From NCBI GenBank assembly GCA_900755995.1, contig CAAEIM010000154.1:1-32632 (forward strand): a stretch of DNA of 32,632 nucleotides, in the 5' to 3' direction. A program made the translations under genes and the position numbers. Source of the DNA: Clostridia bacterium (GTDB lineage: Bacteria > Bacillota > Clostridia > Oscillospirales > Acutalibacteraceae). The number at the start of each line of letters is the position of its first letter. The stretch's first letter is position 1. Positions 14,593 through 22,680 of this stretch are shown here, one piece after another. Below the pieces are notes generated by a model, which had not been told where the DNA came from, searched no databases, and saw nothing but the letters and a program-made list of their open reading frames with translations.

Positions 14593-17040
14593 TCAGTTTG
14601 CATAGCTTGAAACAATATTCTGCAATGCAGTAACATCATTTACATCGACTACTCCGTTACCGTTAATATCACAGCGTACTTCAAAGTCATCAGGAGCTTC
14701 CTCTATACCTGCAAGAATAAGCTGCAGATAAGTAACGTCGTTGACATCTACCACGCCGTCACGGTTGAGGTCATAGTCCTTTTCCTGTACGGAATTTTCT
14801 CTTCTCCAGAGCTGTGTGCCGTAGAATGGGTTAGCAGTGCCGATTACGAGATAATCAGGTGTCTTTGCAAAAATACGCAGACCGTGGTTAAAGCGATCGC
14901 CGAAGCCGTTATTGGTAATTGTATTTATTTCAACAGAACCGTCTTCCATCTGCTCAATTTCATAAAGGTCAAAGCCCGATACAGATGTTGACATATACGG
15001 GAGAGATTTAACAATAGCATTTATATTTTCTTCTGTTGCATAGTTAACAATCAATTCGTAAAGTTCCTTTAAATTCTCAGGAATCTCTACAGTTTCGAGC
15101 TTATTGAGAATTTCCTCGTAAATCTTATGGAACTCACAGAAATCATTAGTATCGATAAGTGCAGTAAGCTTGTCAAACAAACAATTAATCTCGTCAACAG
15201 TCTTTTCATCATCAGCGGTGAGTGAATTTTCCTCAATTTCTCCGTTGATAACAGCTTCCTCAAGAGTATCTCTCTGCTCGCTTGTGATAGCTATCTTTGG
15301 AATATCCTGACTCTTGGCAAGTGAATATCCTGCAACCGAAGCGCTGTCTGCTGAGATTGATGCAGCAACTATAGCATTGTCAACAGCCTCAGATGCAGAC
15401 TCACTGTCTTCTTCTGGAGTATCCTCCTCAGCCTTTAAAAGCTCAACAAAAACCTTAATGTAGTTTAACTGCTTTGTCCACTCTTCCTCGCTCATATTAA
15501 TAAGGTCGCCGTTTGTAAACTGTGCAATCGGCTCAAGAAGTGTGGTTGTATCCATTGTACTGACATAGAGCTTACCCTCATAAACAGTGGTCTGCCATGT
15601 GTACTGGCTCATATGAGTTTCGTAGCCTGAGCCCATACCTGAAATGCCGCCCTCGGGGAACTGCTCTGTAGGATCACCTACAACCATTTCGATATTTTCG
15701 TCCTTATCCATACGATAAAGATTGATAGACTGCTCAAGGTTTGTAGCCTGTGTCTTAAAATCTTTTCTGAGAACAAAACCCTGAAGCGCACTTGAAACAT
15801 CGTTATAGTCACCAATGTAGAGGTAATCGTTATAAACCTCAAGTGTACAAGCGCCGCAGCTTACTCTCTCACTGTCGATTCCGAACGGATACTTTGCGCC
15901 GTCTTCCTCGTCACCTACAAGAACTGTCCATGTCCATGAATCCTTGTCTGTAACCTCGCCGTTGCACTCACCACGAACAATGGCAAAGGTCTGTAAAGTG
16001 CCTGTTTCGGGATTCTTGCTTTCGGCAGTACCTGTACAGATTACAACATAAAGCTTGCCGTTAAACTCTATAACCTGATAAATACCGCCGCCGCCGTTTA
16101 CATCCTGGCGGTGATATGCAGGATAATTAAATAAATCGTCCATTGTAGCAATTACTTTAAAAGAATCCTGTCCCTCTGACGGGTTGTCTGAGGCAGTAAG
16201 GAATACGCCCTCAGTATCAAGACAGCCTGCTATAAGAGTATCTTTATATGTGCCGATTGCTCTTGTTGAAGTAAATACCTTATCGGCAACAATCTGACGG
16301 TAGCCTTCTGTATCTACACAATCATAAATGCAGGTAAGCTTATCGTTGTTTTCAGGGTCAACCTCATAGATGCATGGGAAGCCGTTTTGCATTGCAATAG
16401 CTGTAGCAACCTCCTGCTGAGTAAGCTTTGTAACATCAACAACCATACCCACAAAATAGAGCTTGCCGTCTTTTTCGATAGCGCTTCTGAATGTAGGAAT
16501 CTTTCCGTTTGTATCACGGGACATTAAAATTTTGGTTTCACCGGTTTTTACATTAAATTTTAGCAGCACACCACCGGCATACTTGCCGTCAGGCTCGCCT
16601 GTGTAAAGGTTGCCGTTGTACATAACGTCCATCAGTGCTTTTGACTGCTCCGGAGTCATTCCCGCCATTCCAATGCCGAGAATACTGGAAACTCCAAGGC
16701 CGCCGTACATAGTATTAATGTACACCCAGTCGCCGTAAACAGCAGAAGCGTAGCTGTATGACTGACCTCTGTCACCGTTGCTTTCGCTCACTCCGTTTAC
16801 AAAAGGAGCAATGCTGCCGTTGCCTACATAATCGACAATACCGTCAGCAGACTCAAGGGGAGAATCCGGGTGGGAGATTTTTTCAAATGTGTAATCTCCG
16901 TTAGTATAAGTAATCGGATACGAGGTTTCCTCTGCTGCAAAAGCGGGCGCACCCGCACTCAGACAAAGAACAGCACCAAGCGATAAAGCAACAGCTTTTT
17001 TCCCAAGGTTGGCAAAAACCTTTAATTCTTTCTTTTTCAT
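14593..17040 (-). CDS. Secreted propeller-like protein with C-terminal type I dockerin
   Basis: A Sec signal peptide (residues 1 to about 36, ending APAFA-AEE) is followed by a large unknown region. It repeats a turn of the kind xGKLYVV, xDYLYIG, DGKLYFVG, EGKLYVST at least six times, as in a beta-propeller. An acidic, helical insert of about 150 residues (EEDTPEEDSESASEAVD onward) precedes a last propeller-like strand. The C-terminal 63 residues form a type I dockerin with two Ca loops (DLNRDGVVDVND and DINGNGVVDVND). This would attach the protein to a cohesin on the cell surface or a cellulosome scaffold. I start at 17040 because AAAGGA precedes this ATG properly and lies inside the longer TTG-initiated form. 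No enzyme motif was recognised. It has its own strong promoter. Confidence 0.85.
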   Translation of the reverse strand: MKKKELKVFANLGKKAVALSLGAVLCLSAGAPAFAAEETSYPITYTNGDYTFEKISHPDSPLESADGIVDYVGNGSIAPFVNGVSESNGDRGQSYSYASAVYGDWVYINTMYGGLGVSSILGIGMAGMTPEQSKALMDVMYNGNLYTGEPDGKYAGGVLLKFNVKTGETKILMSRDTNGKIPTFRSAIEKDGKLYFVGMVVDVTKLTQQEVATAIAMQNGFPCIYEVDPENNDKLTCIYDCVDTEGYRQIVADKVFTSTRAIGTYKDTLIAGCLDTEGVFLTASDNPSEGQDSFKVIATMDDLFNYPAYHRQDVNGGGGIYQVIEFNGKLYVVICTGTAESKNPETGTLQTFAIVRGECNGEVTDKDSWTWTVLVGDEEDGAKYPFGIDSERVSCGACTLEVYNDYLYIGDYNDVSSALQGFVLRKDFKTQATNLEQSINLYRMDKDENIEMVVGDPTEQFPEGGISGMGSGYETHMSQYTWQTTVYEGKLYVSTMDTTTLLEPIAQFTNGDLINMSEEEWTKQLNYIKVFVELLKAEEDTPEEDSESASEAVDNAIVAASISADSASVAGYSLAKSQDIPKIAITSEQRDTLEEAVINGEIEENSLTADDEKTVDEINCLFDKLTALIDTNDFCEFHKIYEEILNKLETVEIPENLKELYELIVNYATEENINAIVKSLPYMSTSVSGFDLYEIEQMEDGSVEINTITNNGFGDRFNHGLRIFAKTPDYLVIGTANPFYGTQLWRRENSVQEKDYDLNRDGVVDVNDVTYLQLILAGIEEAPDDFEVRCDINGNGVVDVNDVTALQNIVSSYAN

Positions 17041-17109
17041 ATACCTAATCCTTTTCAAAGTATTTGTCCTTATACTTCCGCTTATTATAAAGAAAATAAG
17101 AACAGCTTA

Positions 17110-17138
17110 ATTGTAACACCCAAGACAAATTTTGTCAA
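17110..17138 (-). promoter_or_regulatory. Strong sigma-A promoter of the dockerin gene
   Basis: On the - strand TTGACA (17138-17133), a 17-base spacer and TACAAT (17115-17110), a near-consensus promoter. The leader to ATG 17040 is about 60 bases. Confidence 0.85.
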
Positions 17139-17221
17139 GGTTTTAGTAAAAATGCAACGGAAAAGCGTCAAAATATATTACATTTGACAACTAATGCAGT
17201 CAAAGAAGGCAACTAAAGTTT

Positions 17222-17255
17222 ACAAAAAACTCCAAAGCACGGTTTGCTTTGGAGT
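17222..17255 (-). terminator. Intrinsic terminator of the aminotransferase gene
   Basis: On the - strand an 11-bp perfect stem, ACTCCAAAGCA / TGCTTTGGAGT, with a 5-base loop, followed by TTTTTTG. It lies just after the stop at 17261. Confidence 0.88.
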
Positions 17256-17260
17256 CAGGT

Positions 17261-18466
17261 TTACTTTAATGTATTAATACACTGCTTAAAGGTTTCAATC
17301 ACATACCACACATCATCATCTGTCATTTTGGTATTCATTGGCAGTGTGAGCTGGTTTTTATGCATATTGTAGGTATTAGGAAAATCCGTTATTCTGAATC
17401 CTCTCTTTTTATATGCAGAAAGCATTGGGAGAGGCTTAAAGTGAACATTGCACATAACGCCGTTTTCCGCCATCATATTATAAAATTTGTTGCGGTACTC
17501 ATCGTCCTTACCTATAAAACGGACAAAATATAAATGACCGCTGCTCCTGTGATTTTCGTCACAATGGTTGAGCACCTGAATAGGTAAATCCTTAAATTCC
17601 TCGTTATAAATACGAATCAGTTCGTGGCGGCGCTCAAGGATTTTCTCATATCTTTGCAGCTGAACTACACCAAGTGCGGCAAGAACGTCGGGCATATTAC
17701 ATTTATACTGTGTATCAACAACATCATACTCCCAGGAGGCAACCTTGTTCTTCTGATAAGCGTCCTTTGTCTGACCGTGGAGCGATAAAAGCATATACTG
17801 CTTATATATGTCGTCCTCATCAAGCCATTCGTGAGAACGGTGAACAGCTGCGCCCCCCTCAGCGGTGGTCATATTTTTTACTGCATGAAAGCTGAAGTTT
17901 GTAAAATCAGCAATTTCTCCGCACATTTTACCCTTGCGCTGTGCGCCAAAGGCGTGTGCGCCGTCTGCCATTACAATTACTCTGCCAAACTTTTCCTGTA
18001 TTTCATTTTTGGGCTTAAACACGCTCTTTTTGCGTTCAACTGCCTCAAAGATTCTGTCATAATCGCAGATAACGCCTGCAAGGTCAACCGGGATAATAGC
18101 CTTGGTATTATGATTTATTGCAGCCTCCATTTTATCGTAATCCATTTCAAAGCTGCCGCTTTTGCAGTCAATCATCACCGGCTTAGCTCCGACGTGGTAA
18201 ACTATAGATGCTGTAGCCGTATAAGTATATGCAGGCAGTATTACCTCATCTCCCGGGCCGATTCCGAGAATACGGAGAGTAAGCTCTGCGCAAGATGTCT
18301 GTGATGAAAGACACACCGCACGTTCAACATTGCAGTATTCGGCAATGCGACTTTCAAAAAGCTTTGTTTCAGGTCCGGTAGTGATCCAGCCGGACTTTAA
18401 GACCTTTACAACCTCATCAATTTCAGCCTGTGTAATATCAGGGGGCGAAAACGGAATTTTTCTCAT
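17261..18466 (-). CDS. DegT/DnrJ/EryC1/StrS-family sugar aminotransferase
   Basis: PLP-dependent enzyme of the ArnB/PseC/DegT family that usually transfers an amino group to a keto-sugar nucleotide for cell-surface glycans. The start (FSPPDITQAEIDEVVKVLKSGWITTGP) and the TYTATAS loop are typical. The cofactor aspartate (D168, ADGAHAFGA) and Schiff-base lysine K197 (SFHAVKNMTTAEGG) are in place. Its 401 residues are normal. An AAGGAG SD precedes the ATG. It stands alone between its own promoter and terminator, so the exact sugar cannot be told. It might decorate a surface polymer or S-layer-type protein. Confidence 0.93.
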   Translation of the reverse strand: MRKIPFSPPDITQAEIDEVVKVLKSGWITTGPETKLFESRIAEYCNVERAVCLSSQTSCAELTLRILGIGPGDEVILPAYTYTATASIVYHVGAKPVMIDCKSGSFEMDYDKMEAAINHNTKAIIPVDLAGVICDYDRIFEAVERKKSVFKPKNEIQEKFGRVIVMADGAHAFGAQRKGKMCGEIADFTNFSFHAVKNMTTAEGGAAVHRSHEWLDEDDIYKQYMLLSLHGQTKDAYQKNKVASWEYDVVDTQYKCNMPDVLAALGVVQLQRYEKILERRHELIRIYNEEFKDLPIQVLNHCDENHRSSGHLYFVRFIGKDDEYRNKFYNMMAENGVMCNVHFKPLPMLSAYKKRGFRITDFPNTYNMHKNQLTLPMNTKMTDDDVWYVIETFKQCINTLK

Positions 18467-18553
18467 TTTAACTTCTCCTTGCTACGGGATATACAATGAA
18501 AACAACTATTTTAATATACAACTAATTTTACTTTTATTTAAATGCTAAATTTT

Positions 18554-18582
18554 ATTATACAACATATATTTCCAAAAGTAAA
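18554..18582 (-). promoter_or_regulatory. Promoter of the DegT-like gene
   Basis: On the - strand TTTACT (18582-18577), a 17-base spacer and TATAAT (18559-18554). The leader to ATG 18466 is about 80 bases. Confidence 0.6.
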
Positions 18583-18605
18583 GTTGCATAATTGATTTTT
18601 CGCCG

Positions 18606-18896
18606 TTATTGTTGATTATTTCTTGATTTTTCGAGCTCTTGTGCCTGTCTTTTAAGCAAGTATTTATTTTTTGTTGCCATTCCTCCCCGAATGTGCCTCT
18701 CACTTTTATTTGTTTCAAGAATCTGCCTTACTTCTCTGTAAAGCGACGGATTCACCTTTTTCAGCCTTTGGCTGACGTCCTTATGTACCGTAGATTTTGA
18801 GATACCAAACTTTTTTGCTGCATTTCTTACCGTTGCCTTGCTTTCTATTATATATCTTCCAAGCATCGCAGCCCGTTCTTCAACTATACCTTTCAT
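18606..18896 (-). CDS. spoIIID: Sporulation transcription regulator SpoIIID
   Basis: Small DNA-binding protein of the mother cell that switches sporulation from sigma-E to sigma-K gene sets. The helix-turn-helix ATVRNAAKKFGISKSTVHKDVSQRL (about residues 21-45) matches SpoIIID very closely, and the family ending RHIRGGMATKNKYL follows. It is 96 residues long, slightly over the roughly 93 of B. subtilis. The SD CGGAGGGG is well placed. A sigma-E-like promoter lies upstream, consistent with known control of spoIIID. It argues strongly that the organism can form spores. Confidence 0.95.
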   Translation of the reverse strand: MKGIVEERAAMLGRYIIESKATVRNAAKKFGISKSTVHKDVSQRLKKVNPSLYREVRQILETNKSERHIRGGMATKNKYLLKRQAQELEKSRNNQQ

Positions 18897-18925
18897 AAAT
18901 TCCCCTCCGAATAGGTTTATGCTAA

Positions 18926-18954
18926 ATTATATGAAAGGCTTATCTTTGGTATGC
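18926..18954 (-). promoter_or_regulatory. Sigma-E-like promoter of spoIIID
   Basis: On the - strand GCATACC (18954-18948), a 14-base spacer and CATATAAT (18933-18926). The -10 and spacer length are identical to those found before pdaB. spoIIID is transcribed by sigma-E in Bacillus, so context and sequence agree. Confidence 0.7.
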
Positions 18955-18999
18955 AGAATAATACAGCGTCCGGAGAACCGGCAGCATCAGCTGCATTTA

Positions 19000-19077
19000 C
19001 CGAGTGGATAGTATCATAAAAAAATAAACTCTCGGGCTCAAAAAGCTCTGAATTAAAGCCATACTATCTGCTCGGGC
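19000..19077 (+). repeat. Foldable intergenic element, copy 2
   Basis: Arms CCGAG plus GATAGTAT (19000-19014) pair perfectly with ATACTATC plus CTCGG (19061-19075). The inside has ACTCTCGGG, a GGCT/AGCC mini-stem and TGAATTAAAGCCA. It matches copy 1 (14428-14532) but lacks that copy's extra hairpin. As in copy 1, an A-tract and GCC follow and lead into a terminator. It lies between the 3' end of the DUF624-like gene and the spoIIID promoter. Confidence 0.6.
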
Positions 19078-19127
19078 AAAAAAAGCCACATATATGCTGT
19101 TTTCAGCTCATATGCGGCAACTTTTTT
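19077..19127. terminator. Intrinsic terminator, probably bidirectional
   Basis: An imperfect 15-bp stem with arms GCCACATATATGCTG and CAGCTCATATGCGGC around a TTTT loop (12 of 15 pairs). There is an A-tract on the left and AACTTTTTT on the right. It ends the DUF624-like gene on the - strand and could end the element RNA on the + strand. Confidence 0.75.
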
Positions 19128-19132
19128 AAATT

Positions 19133-20011
19133 CTATTTTTGAGCGCTGTTTTCACCGTCGGAGTGATTCTTTTTTATCATTTTTCCGTTTACAAATACAT
19201 AATCACTATCGCTGTCGGCTCTCTCAACGGCCTGCTGTTCAACAAGCATTTCAACCTTTTCTTCAAATTCATCGGGAACTACCGGCGCACCGCCCGTAAA
19301 CGAGCCAACGTGCTCCTGCATTCCCTTTGCGATTATTACATTTACCCCGTACGTTGAAATCAAAGGAAAAACAATCACAGCAGCTGCTATTGAAACAACA
19401 AGCATTGCATTTTCGGCAGCCGCTATCCAGAGTACAAAGGCAAACAAGGTCACAATAAATAAAAGCATAGCAAAAATATTTCTCAGTATATTTCCGAACA
19501 CCAATATAAATGAGTTTTTGTAAACATCAATAAGCCTAAGCTCATAGGTTACCGACATTATAGGCACATAAAACATCATTGATATAAGTATCAGAGAAAA
19601 CAGCACATAAACCGTAAGCATTGTACCGTACACAACGCTTTCGCCCGCTAAAGAAAAATAGTACATTGCCGCAAACACCGAGCAGGCTATAATTGCATAA
19701 ACAACGAGTCCGTGTACTAAAAAAGCTTTAAAATTTTCCTTTACTGCGGCAAAAAATGTTTTTATAACAGGAACATCTTTCTTTTCAAGTCCGATTTTTC
19801 GCACAACCATAACAAAACCTGCAAAAAAAGGCATTGAAGGGATAATGCCCAAGCACCATACTATAATATTGTTAAATCCCAAAAGACTGCCTATCAGAAC
19901 AAAGGCTGCAGTAAACACCGCAAAAATAAATACATAAAGCAGGTTAGCAAGCATAATCTGCGGAAACTTAGTAAAAAACCGCGCAAAAGCACTTTTTGTA
20001 AAATTATTCAT
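19133..20011 (-). CDS. DUF624 (YesL-like) multi-pass membrane protein
   Basis: A polytopic membrane protein with about six hydrophobic spans, starting with the NNFTKSAFARFFTKFPQIMLANLL segment seen at the start of DUF624/YesL proteins. I used the ATG at 20011, with SD AGAAGG, instead of the longer TTA-rich extension to 20053. At 292 residues it is longer than YesL (about 205), mostly because of a long polar C-terminal tail. DUF624 genes are often found beside sugar ABC importers, as here, where a divergent importer starts 362 bases away. The function is unknown. Confidence 0.7.
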   Translation of the reverse strand: MNNFTKSAFARFFTKFPQIMLANLLYVFIFAVFTAAFVLIGSLLGFNNIIVWCLGIIPSMPFFAGFVMVVRKIGLEKKDVPVIKTFFAAVKENFKAFLVHGLVVYAIIACSVFAAMYYFSLAGESVVYGTMLTVYVLFSLILISMMFYVPIMSVTYELRLIDVYKNSFILVFGNILRNIFAMLLFIVTLFAFVLWIAAAENAMLVVSIAAAVIVFPLISTYGVNVIIAKGMQEHVGSFTGGAPVVPDEFEEKVEMLVEQQAVERADSDSDYVFVNGKMIKKNHSDGENSAQK

Positions 20012-20372
20012 AGAAACCTTCTTTTCAGTAAAATATTTAATTAATTCTAACATATCTAAAGCTTTTATAGCAATAGCTTTAATAAATTAACAAGTTACAA
20101 AACTGTAACTAACTTATTTTTTTGTATTATTTACTCGCCTTTACTCGAAAAAAGCAGGACAAATACTTGGGTTTTTGTCGTAAGTTTTTGTAATTTTTCA
20201 CATATTGAAAAATCAGAATTTAATAACACATATAAAAAATTTAAACTTTTTTCAAAAAACTCTTGCAACTGCGACAAAAGTGTGTTATTCTTGTGATAAC
20301 GTGAAGAGCAAAATATGCTTTTCTAAAATATGCTCGTAATGAGTAAATCTTTGAAGTTAAGGTGAAAGAATT
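20012..20372. other. Divergent intergenic region before the sugar importer
   Basis: 361 AT-rich bases between two divergent genes, with no convincing gene. It holds a possible promoter toward the DUF624-like gene (- strand TTGTTA at 20093-20088, 18-base spacer, TATAAA at 20069-20064), an inverted repeat AGTTAC/GTAACT (20093-20110), a short tandem TTTACTCG (about 20130-20150), and the importer promoter. In the leader AAAATATGCT appears twice (20310-20319 and 20325-20334), 15 bases apart. No recognised cre site was found. Confidence 0.5.
20263..20300 (+). promoter_or_regulatory. Sugar importer promoter with inverted repeat
   Basis: TTGCAA (20263-20268), a 17-base spacer and TATTCT (20286-20291). 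An inverted repeat GTTAT-N7-ATAAC (20284-20300) covers the -10 and the expected start point, so it is a possible operator for a sugar-responsive repressor. The regulator is not in this window. Confidence 0.5.
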
Positions 20373-21719
20373 ATGAAAAAGTCAACAATCACAAGGGCAT
20401 CCGCTCTTTCCGTTGCTGCTCTTATGGCTGCAACATCACTGGTAGGCTGCGGCGGAACACCATCAACCTCCGGCGGCGAAAGCAAGGGCAACAACGCAGG
20501 CAAAGGCTCGGTTTATTATTTAAACTTTAAGCCTGAGCAGGACAAGGCTTGGCAGGATTTGGCTGCAAAGTACACAGAGGAAACAGGCGTTAAGGTTACT
20601 GTTGAAACTGCTGCTGAGGGCACATATGAGTCAACCCTTACAGCTGCTATGGACAAGGACAACGCTCCTACACTTTTCCAGGTAAACGGCCCTGTTGGTC
20701 TTGCAAGCTGGAAGGATTACTGCTATGACCTTAAAGACTCAGCTCTTTATACACAGCTTACAAATCAGGATTTTGCTCTTAAAGAGGGCGACAGTGTTTA
20801 CGGTATCGCTTATGTTCTAGAAACCTACGGTATCATTTATAACAAGACACTTCTTCAGAAGTATTTTGATTCTGATTTTGCAACAATTAAGTCTATTGAT
20901 GCTCTTAACAACTTTAATGCATTAAAGACAGTTGCAGACGAAATTCAGGCTAATGCAGAGGCTCTCGGCGTTAAGGGTGCGTTCACATCAGCAGGTATGG
21001 ACGCTTCTTCTGACTGGAGATTTAAGACACACCTTGCTAACCTCCCAATCTACTATGAGTACAAGCAGGACAACATTACTTCTACAGACGCTATCAAGGG
21101 CACATTCCTTGACAACTACAAAAACATTTATGACCTTTATATCACAGATTCAACCTGCGCACCTACAGATCTTGCAAACAAGACATCTACAGACGCTGTA
21201 ACAGAGTTCACAACAGGTGAGGCTGTATTCTATCAGAACGGTACTTGGGAATACACAGGTCTTAAGGATGCAGGTCTTAAGGACGAGGATCTCGGAATGC
21301 TTCCGATTTACATCGGCGTTGACGGCGAAGAGAACCAGGGACTTTGCACAGGCTCTGAGAACTACTGGTGTGTAAACAAAGAGGCTAGTGAAGATGACAT
21401 CAACGCTACTCTTGACTTTATCAACTGGTGCGTAACAAGTGAAGCAGGTACAGCAGCAATGGCTGACGATATGGGCTTTGTAATCCCATTCAAATCAGCT
21501 AAGGAAGCTACAAACGTATTTGTAAAGGCTGACGCTGATTACACAGCAGCAGGCAAAACTCCTGTAAGCTGGAACTTCACAACAATGCCAAGTGAAGACT
21601 GGAAAAACGGCGTTGGTACAGCTCTTACACAGTATGCAGCAGGCACAGGCTCTTGGGACGATGTTAAGACAGCATTCGTTCAGGGTTGGGCTACAGAATA
21701 TGCTAAGGCTAACGGCTAA
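20373..21719 (+). CDS. Sugar ABC transporter substrate-binding lipoprotein
   Basis: Family 1 (MalE/MsmE-type) extracellular binding protein for sugars. The lipoprotein signal ends LVGC (Cys26), followed by a flexible GGTPSTSGGESKG linker and a two-lobed body. The conserved segment FTTGEAVFYQNGTWEYTGL, with EENQGLCTGSENYWCVNKEA, matches this family. Its 448 residues are typical. Codons are biased toward a restricted set (ACA, CTT, GCT, AAG), suggesting high expression. It is the first gene of the operon and is followed by a GC-rich hairpin and two permease genes. The exact sugar cannot be told. Confidence 0.92.
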   Translation: MKKSTITRASALSVAALMAATSLVGCGGTPSTSGGESKGNNAGKGSVYYLNFKPEQDKAWQDLAAKYTEETGVKVTVETAAEGTYESTLTAAMDKDNAPTLFQVNGPVGLASWKDYCYDLKDSALYTQLTNQDFALKEGDSVYGIAYVLETYGIIYNKTLLQKYFDSDFATIKSIDALNNFNALKTVADEIQANAEALGVKGAFTSAGMDASSDWRFKTHLANLPIYYEYKQDNITSTDAIKGTFLDNYKNIYDLYITDSTCAPTDLANKTSTDAVTEFTTGEAVFYQNGTWEYTGLKDAGLKDEDLGMLPIYIGVDGEENQGLCTGSENYWCVNKEASEDDINATLDFINWCVTSEAGTAAMADDMGFVIPFKSAKEATNVFVKADADYTAAGKTPVSWNFTTMPSEDWKNGVGTALTQYAAGTGSWDDVKTAFVQGWATEYAKANG

Positions 21720-21751
21720 TCCGCAAATCATCAAATATTAAAATGTATGGC

Positions 21752-21776
21752 AGGGGGAGGCAAATCGTCTCCCCCT
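21752..21776 (+). other. Stable hairpin between binding protein and permease genes
   Basis: Perfect 8-bp stem AGGGGGAG (21752-21759) / CTCCCCCT (21769-21776) with a 9-base loop. There is no T-tract after it, so it looks less like a terminator than an mRNA 3'-end stabiliser or partial attenuator. Such a structure would keep binding-protein mRNA above permease mRNA. Confidence 0.65.
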
Positions 21777-21801
21777 ACTTATTTGACAGAAAGGCAATAC
21801 T

Positions 21802-22680
21802 ATGTTTAAAAAACGCAGCAGAAAAATTTATTTTCTTATTTTCGTTCTGCCTACGCTTATTGCTTTTATGATCGGCTTTATATATCCGTTCTTCCAAGGC
21901 ATATATCTTTCGTTCTGTAAGTTTCGTACAACCAGTAACGCAACCTTCGTAGGCATTGACAATTACATTAAAGCGTTCCAAGACGAATCTTTTATCCGTT
22001 CGTTCTGGTTCACGGCTTTGTTCGTAGTTGTTTCTATCATTCTTATTAACGCAATAGCTTTCTTTGTTGCCTATGCCCTCACTCTGGGTATTCGGGGTTC
22101 AAATATCTTCCGTACCGTGTTCTTTATGCCTAACCTTATCGGCGGTATTATTCTCGGTTACATCTGGAAACTTATATTCGACGGCATTTTACAGAATTTT
22201 GGCACAAACCTTGTACTTGATGCAAGATTTGGTTTCTGGGGACTCATTATTCTTATGTGTTGGCAGCAAGCAGGATATATGATGATTATTTATATCGCCG
22301 GCTTCCAAAGCGTTCCCTCCGACCTCTATGAGGCTGCAAAGATTGACGGTGCAAACAAAAAGCAGCTTCTTACAAATGTAACTCTGCCAATGATGGCTCC
22401 GTCAATCACAATCTGCACATTCCTTACACTTACAAACTCATTCAAGCTGTTTGACCAGAACCTCGCACTCACCGGCGGTGCTCCGGGTGTTGTATCTGAA
22501 ACAAGCGGAACAATGATTTATCAAACACAGATGATGGCTCTCAACATTTACAATACATTCTACGCTAACCAGAATTCACGAGGTGTAGGTCAGGCTGAGG
22601 CTGTAATCTTCTTCGTAATCGTTGTAGTTATAGCTCTTGCACAGCTTTACTTCACAAGAAAGAGGGAGGTGCAGCAGTAA
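21802..22680 (+). CDS. Sugar ABC transporter permease (MsmF-like)
   Basis: One of the two membrane subunits of a binding-protein-dependent sugar importer. Six hydrophobic spans are visible, and the EAA loop that contacts the ATPase reads YEAAKIDGANKKQLLTNVTLPMMAPS. Its 292 residues match the MalF/MsmF/UgpA short form. The start has a modest SD (AGAAAGG) eight bases before the ATG. It overlaps the second permease by one base (TAATG). No ATPase gene follows, so the complex probably uses a shared MsmK-type ATPase encoded elsewhere. Confidence 0.93.
   Translation: MFKKRSRKIYFLIFVLPTLIAFMIGFIYPFFQGIYLSFCKFRTTSNATFVGIDNYIKAFQDESFIRSFWFTALFVVVSIILINAIAFFVAYALTLGIRGSNIFRTVFFMPNLIGGIILGYIWKLIFDGILQNFGTNLVLDARFGFWGLIILMCWQQAGYMMIIYIAGFQSVPSDLYEAAKIDGANKKQLLTNVTLPMMAPSITICTFLTLTNSFKLFDQNLALTGGAPGVVSETSGTMIYQTQMMALNIYNTFYANQNSRGVGQAEAVIFFVIVVVIALAQLYFTRKREVQQ

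Noticed and set aside
21752..21776. Hairpin after the binding-protein gene as a terminator
   Set aside because: There is no T-tract after the stem and the permease genes lie directly behind it.
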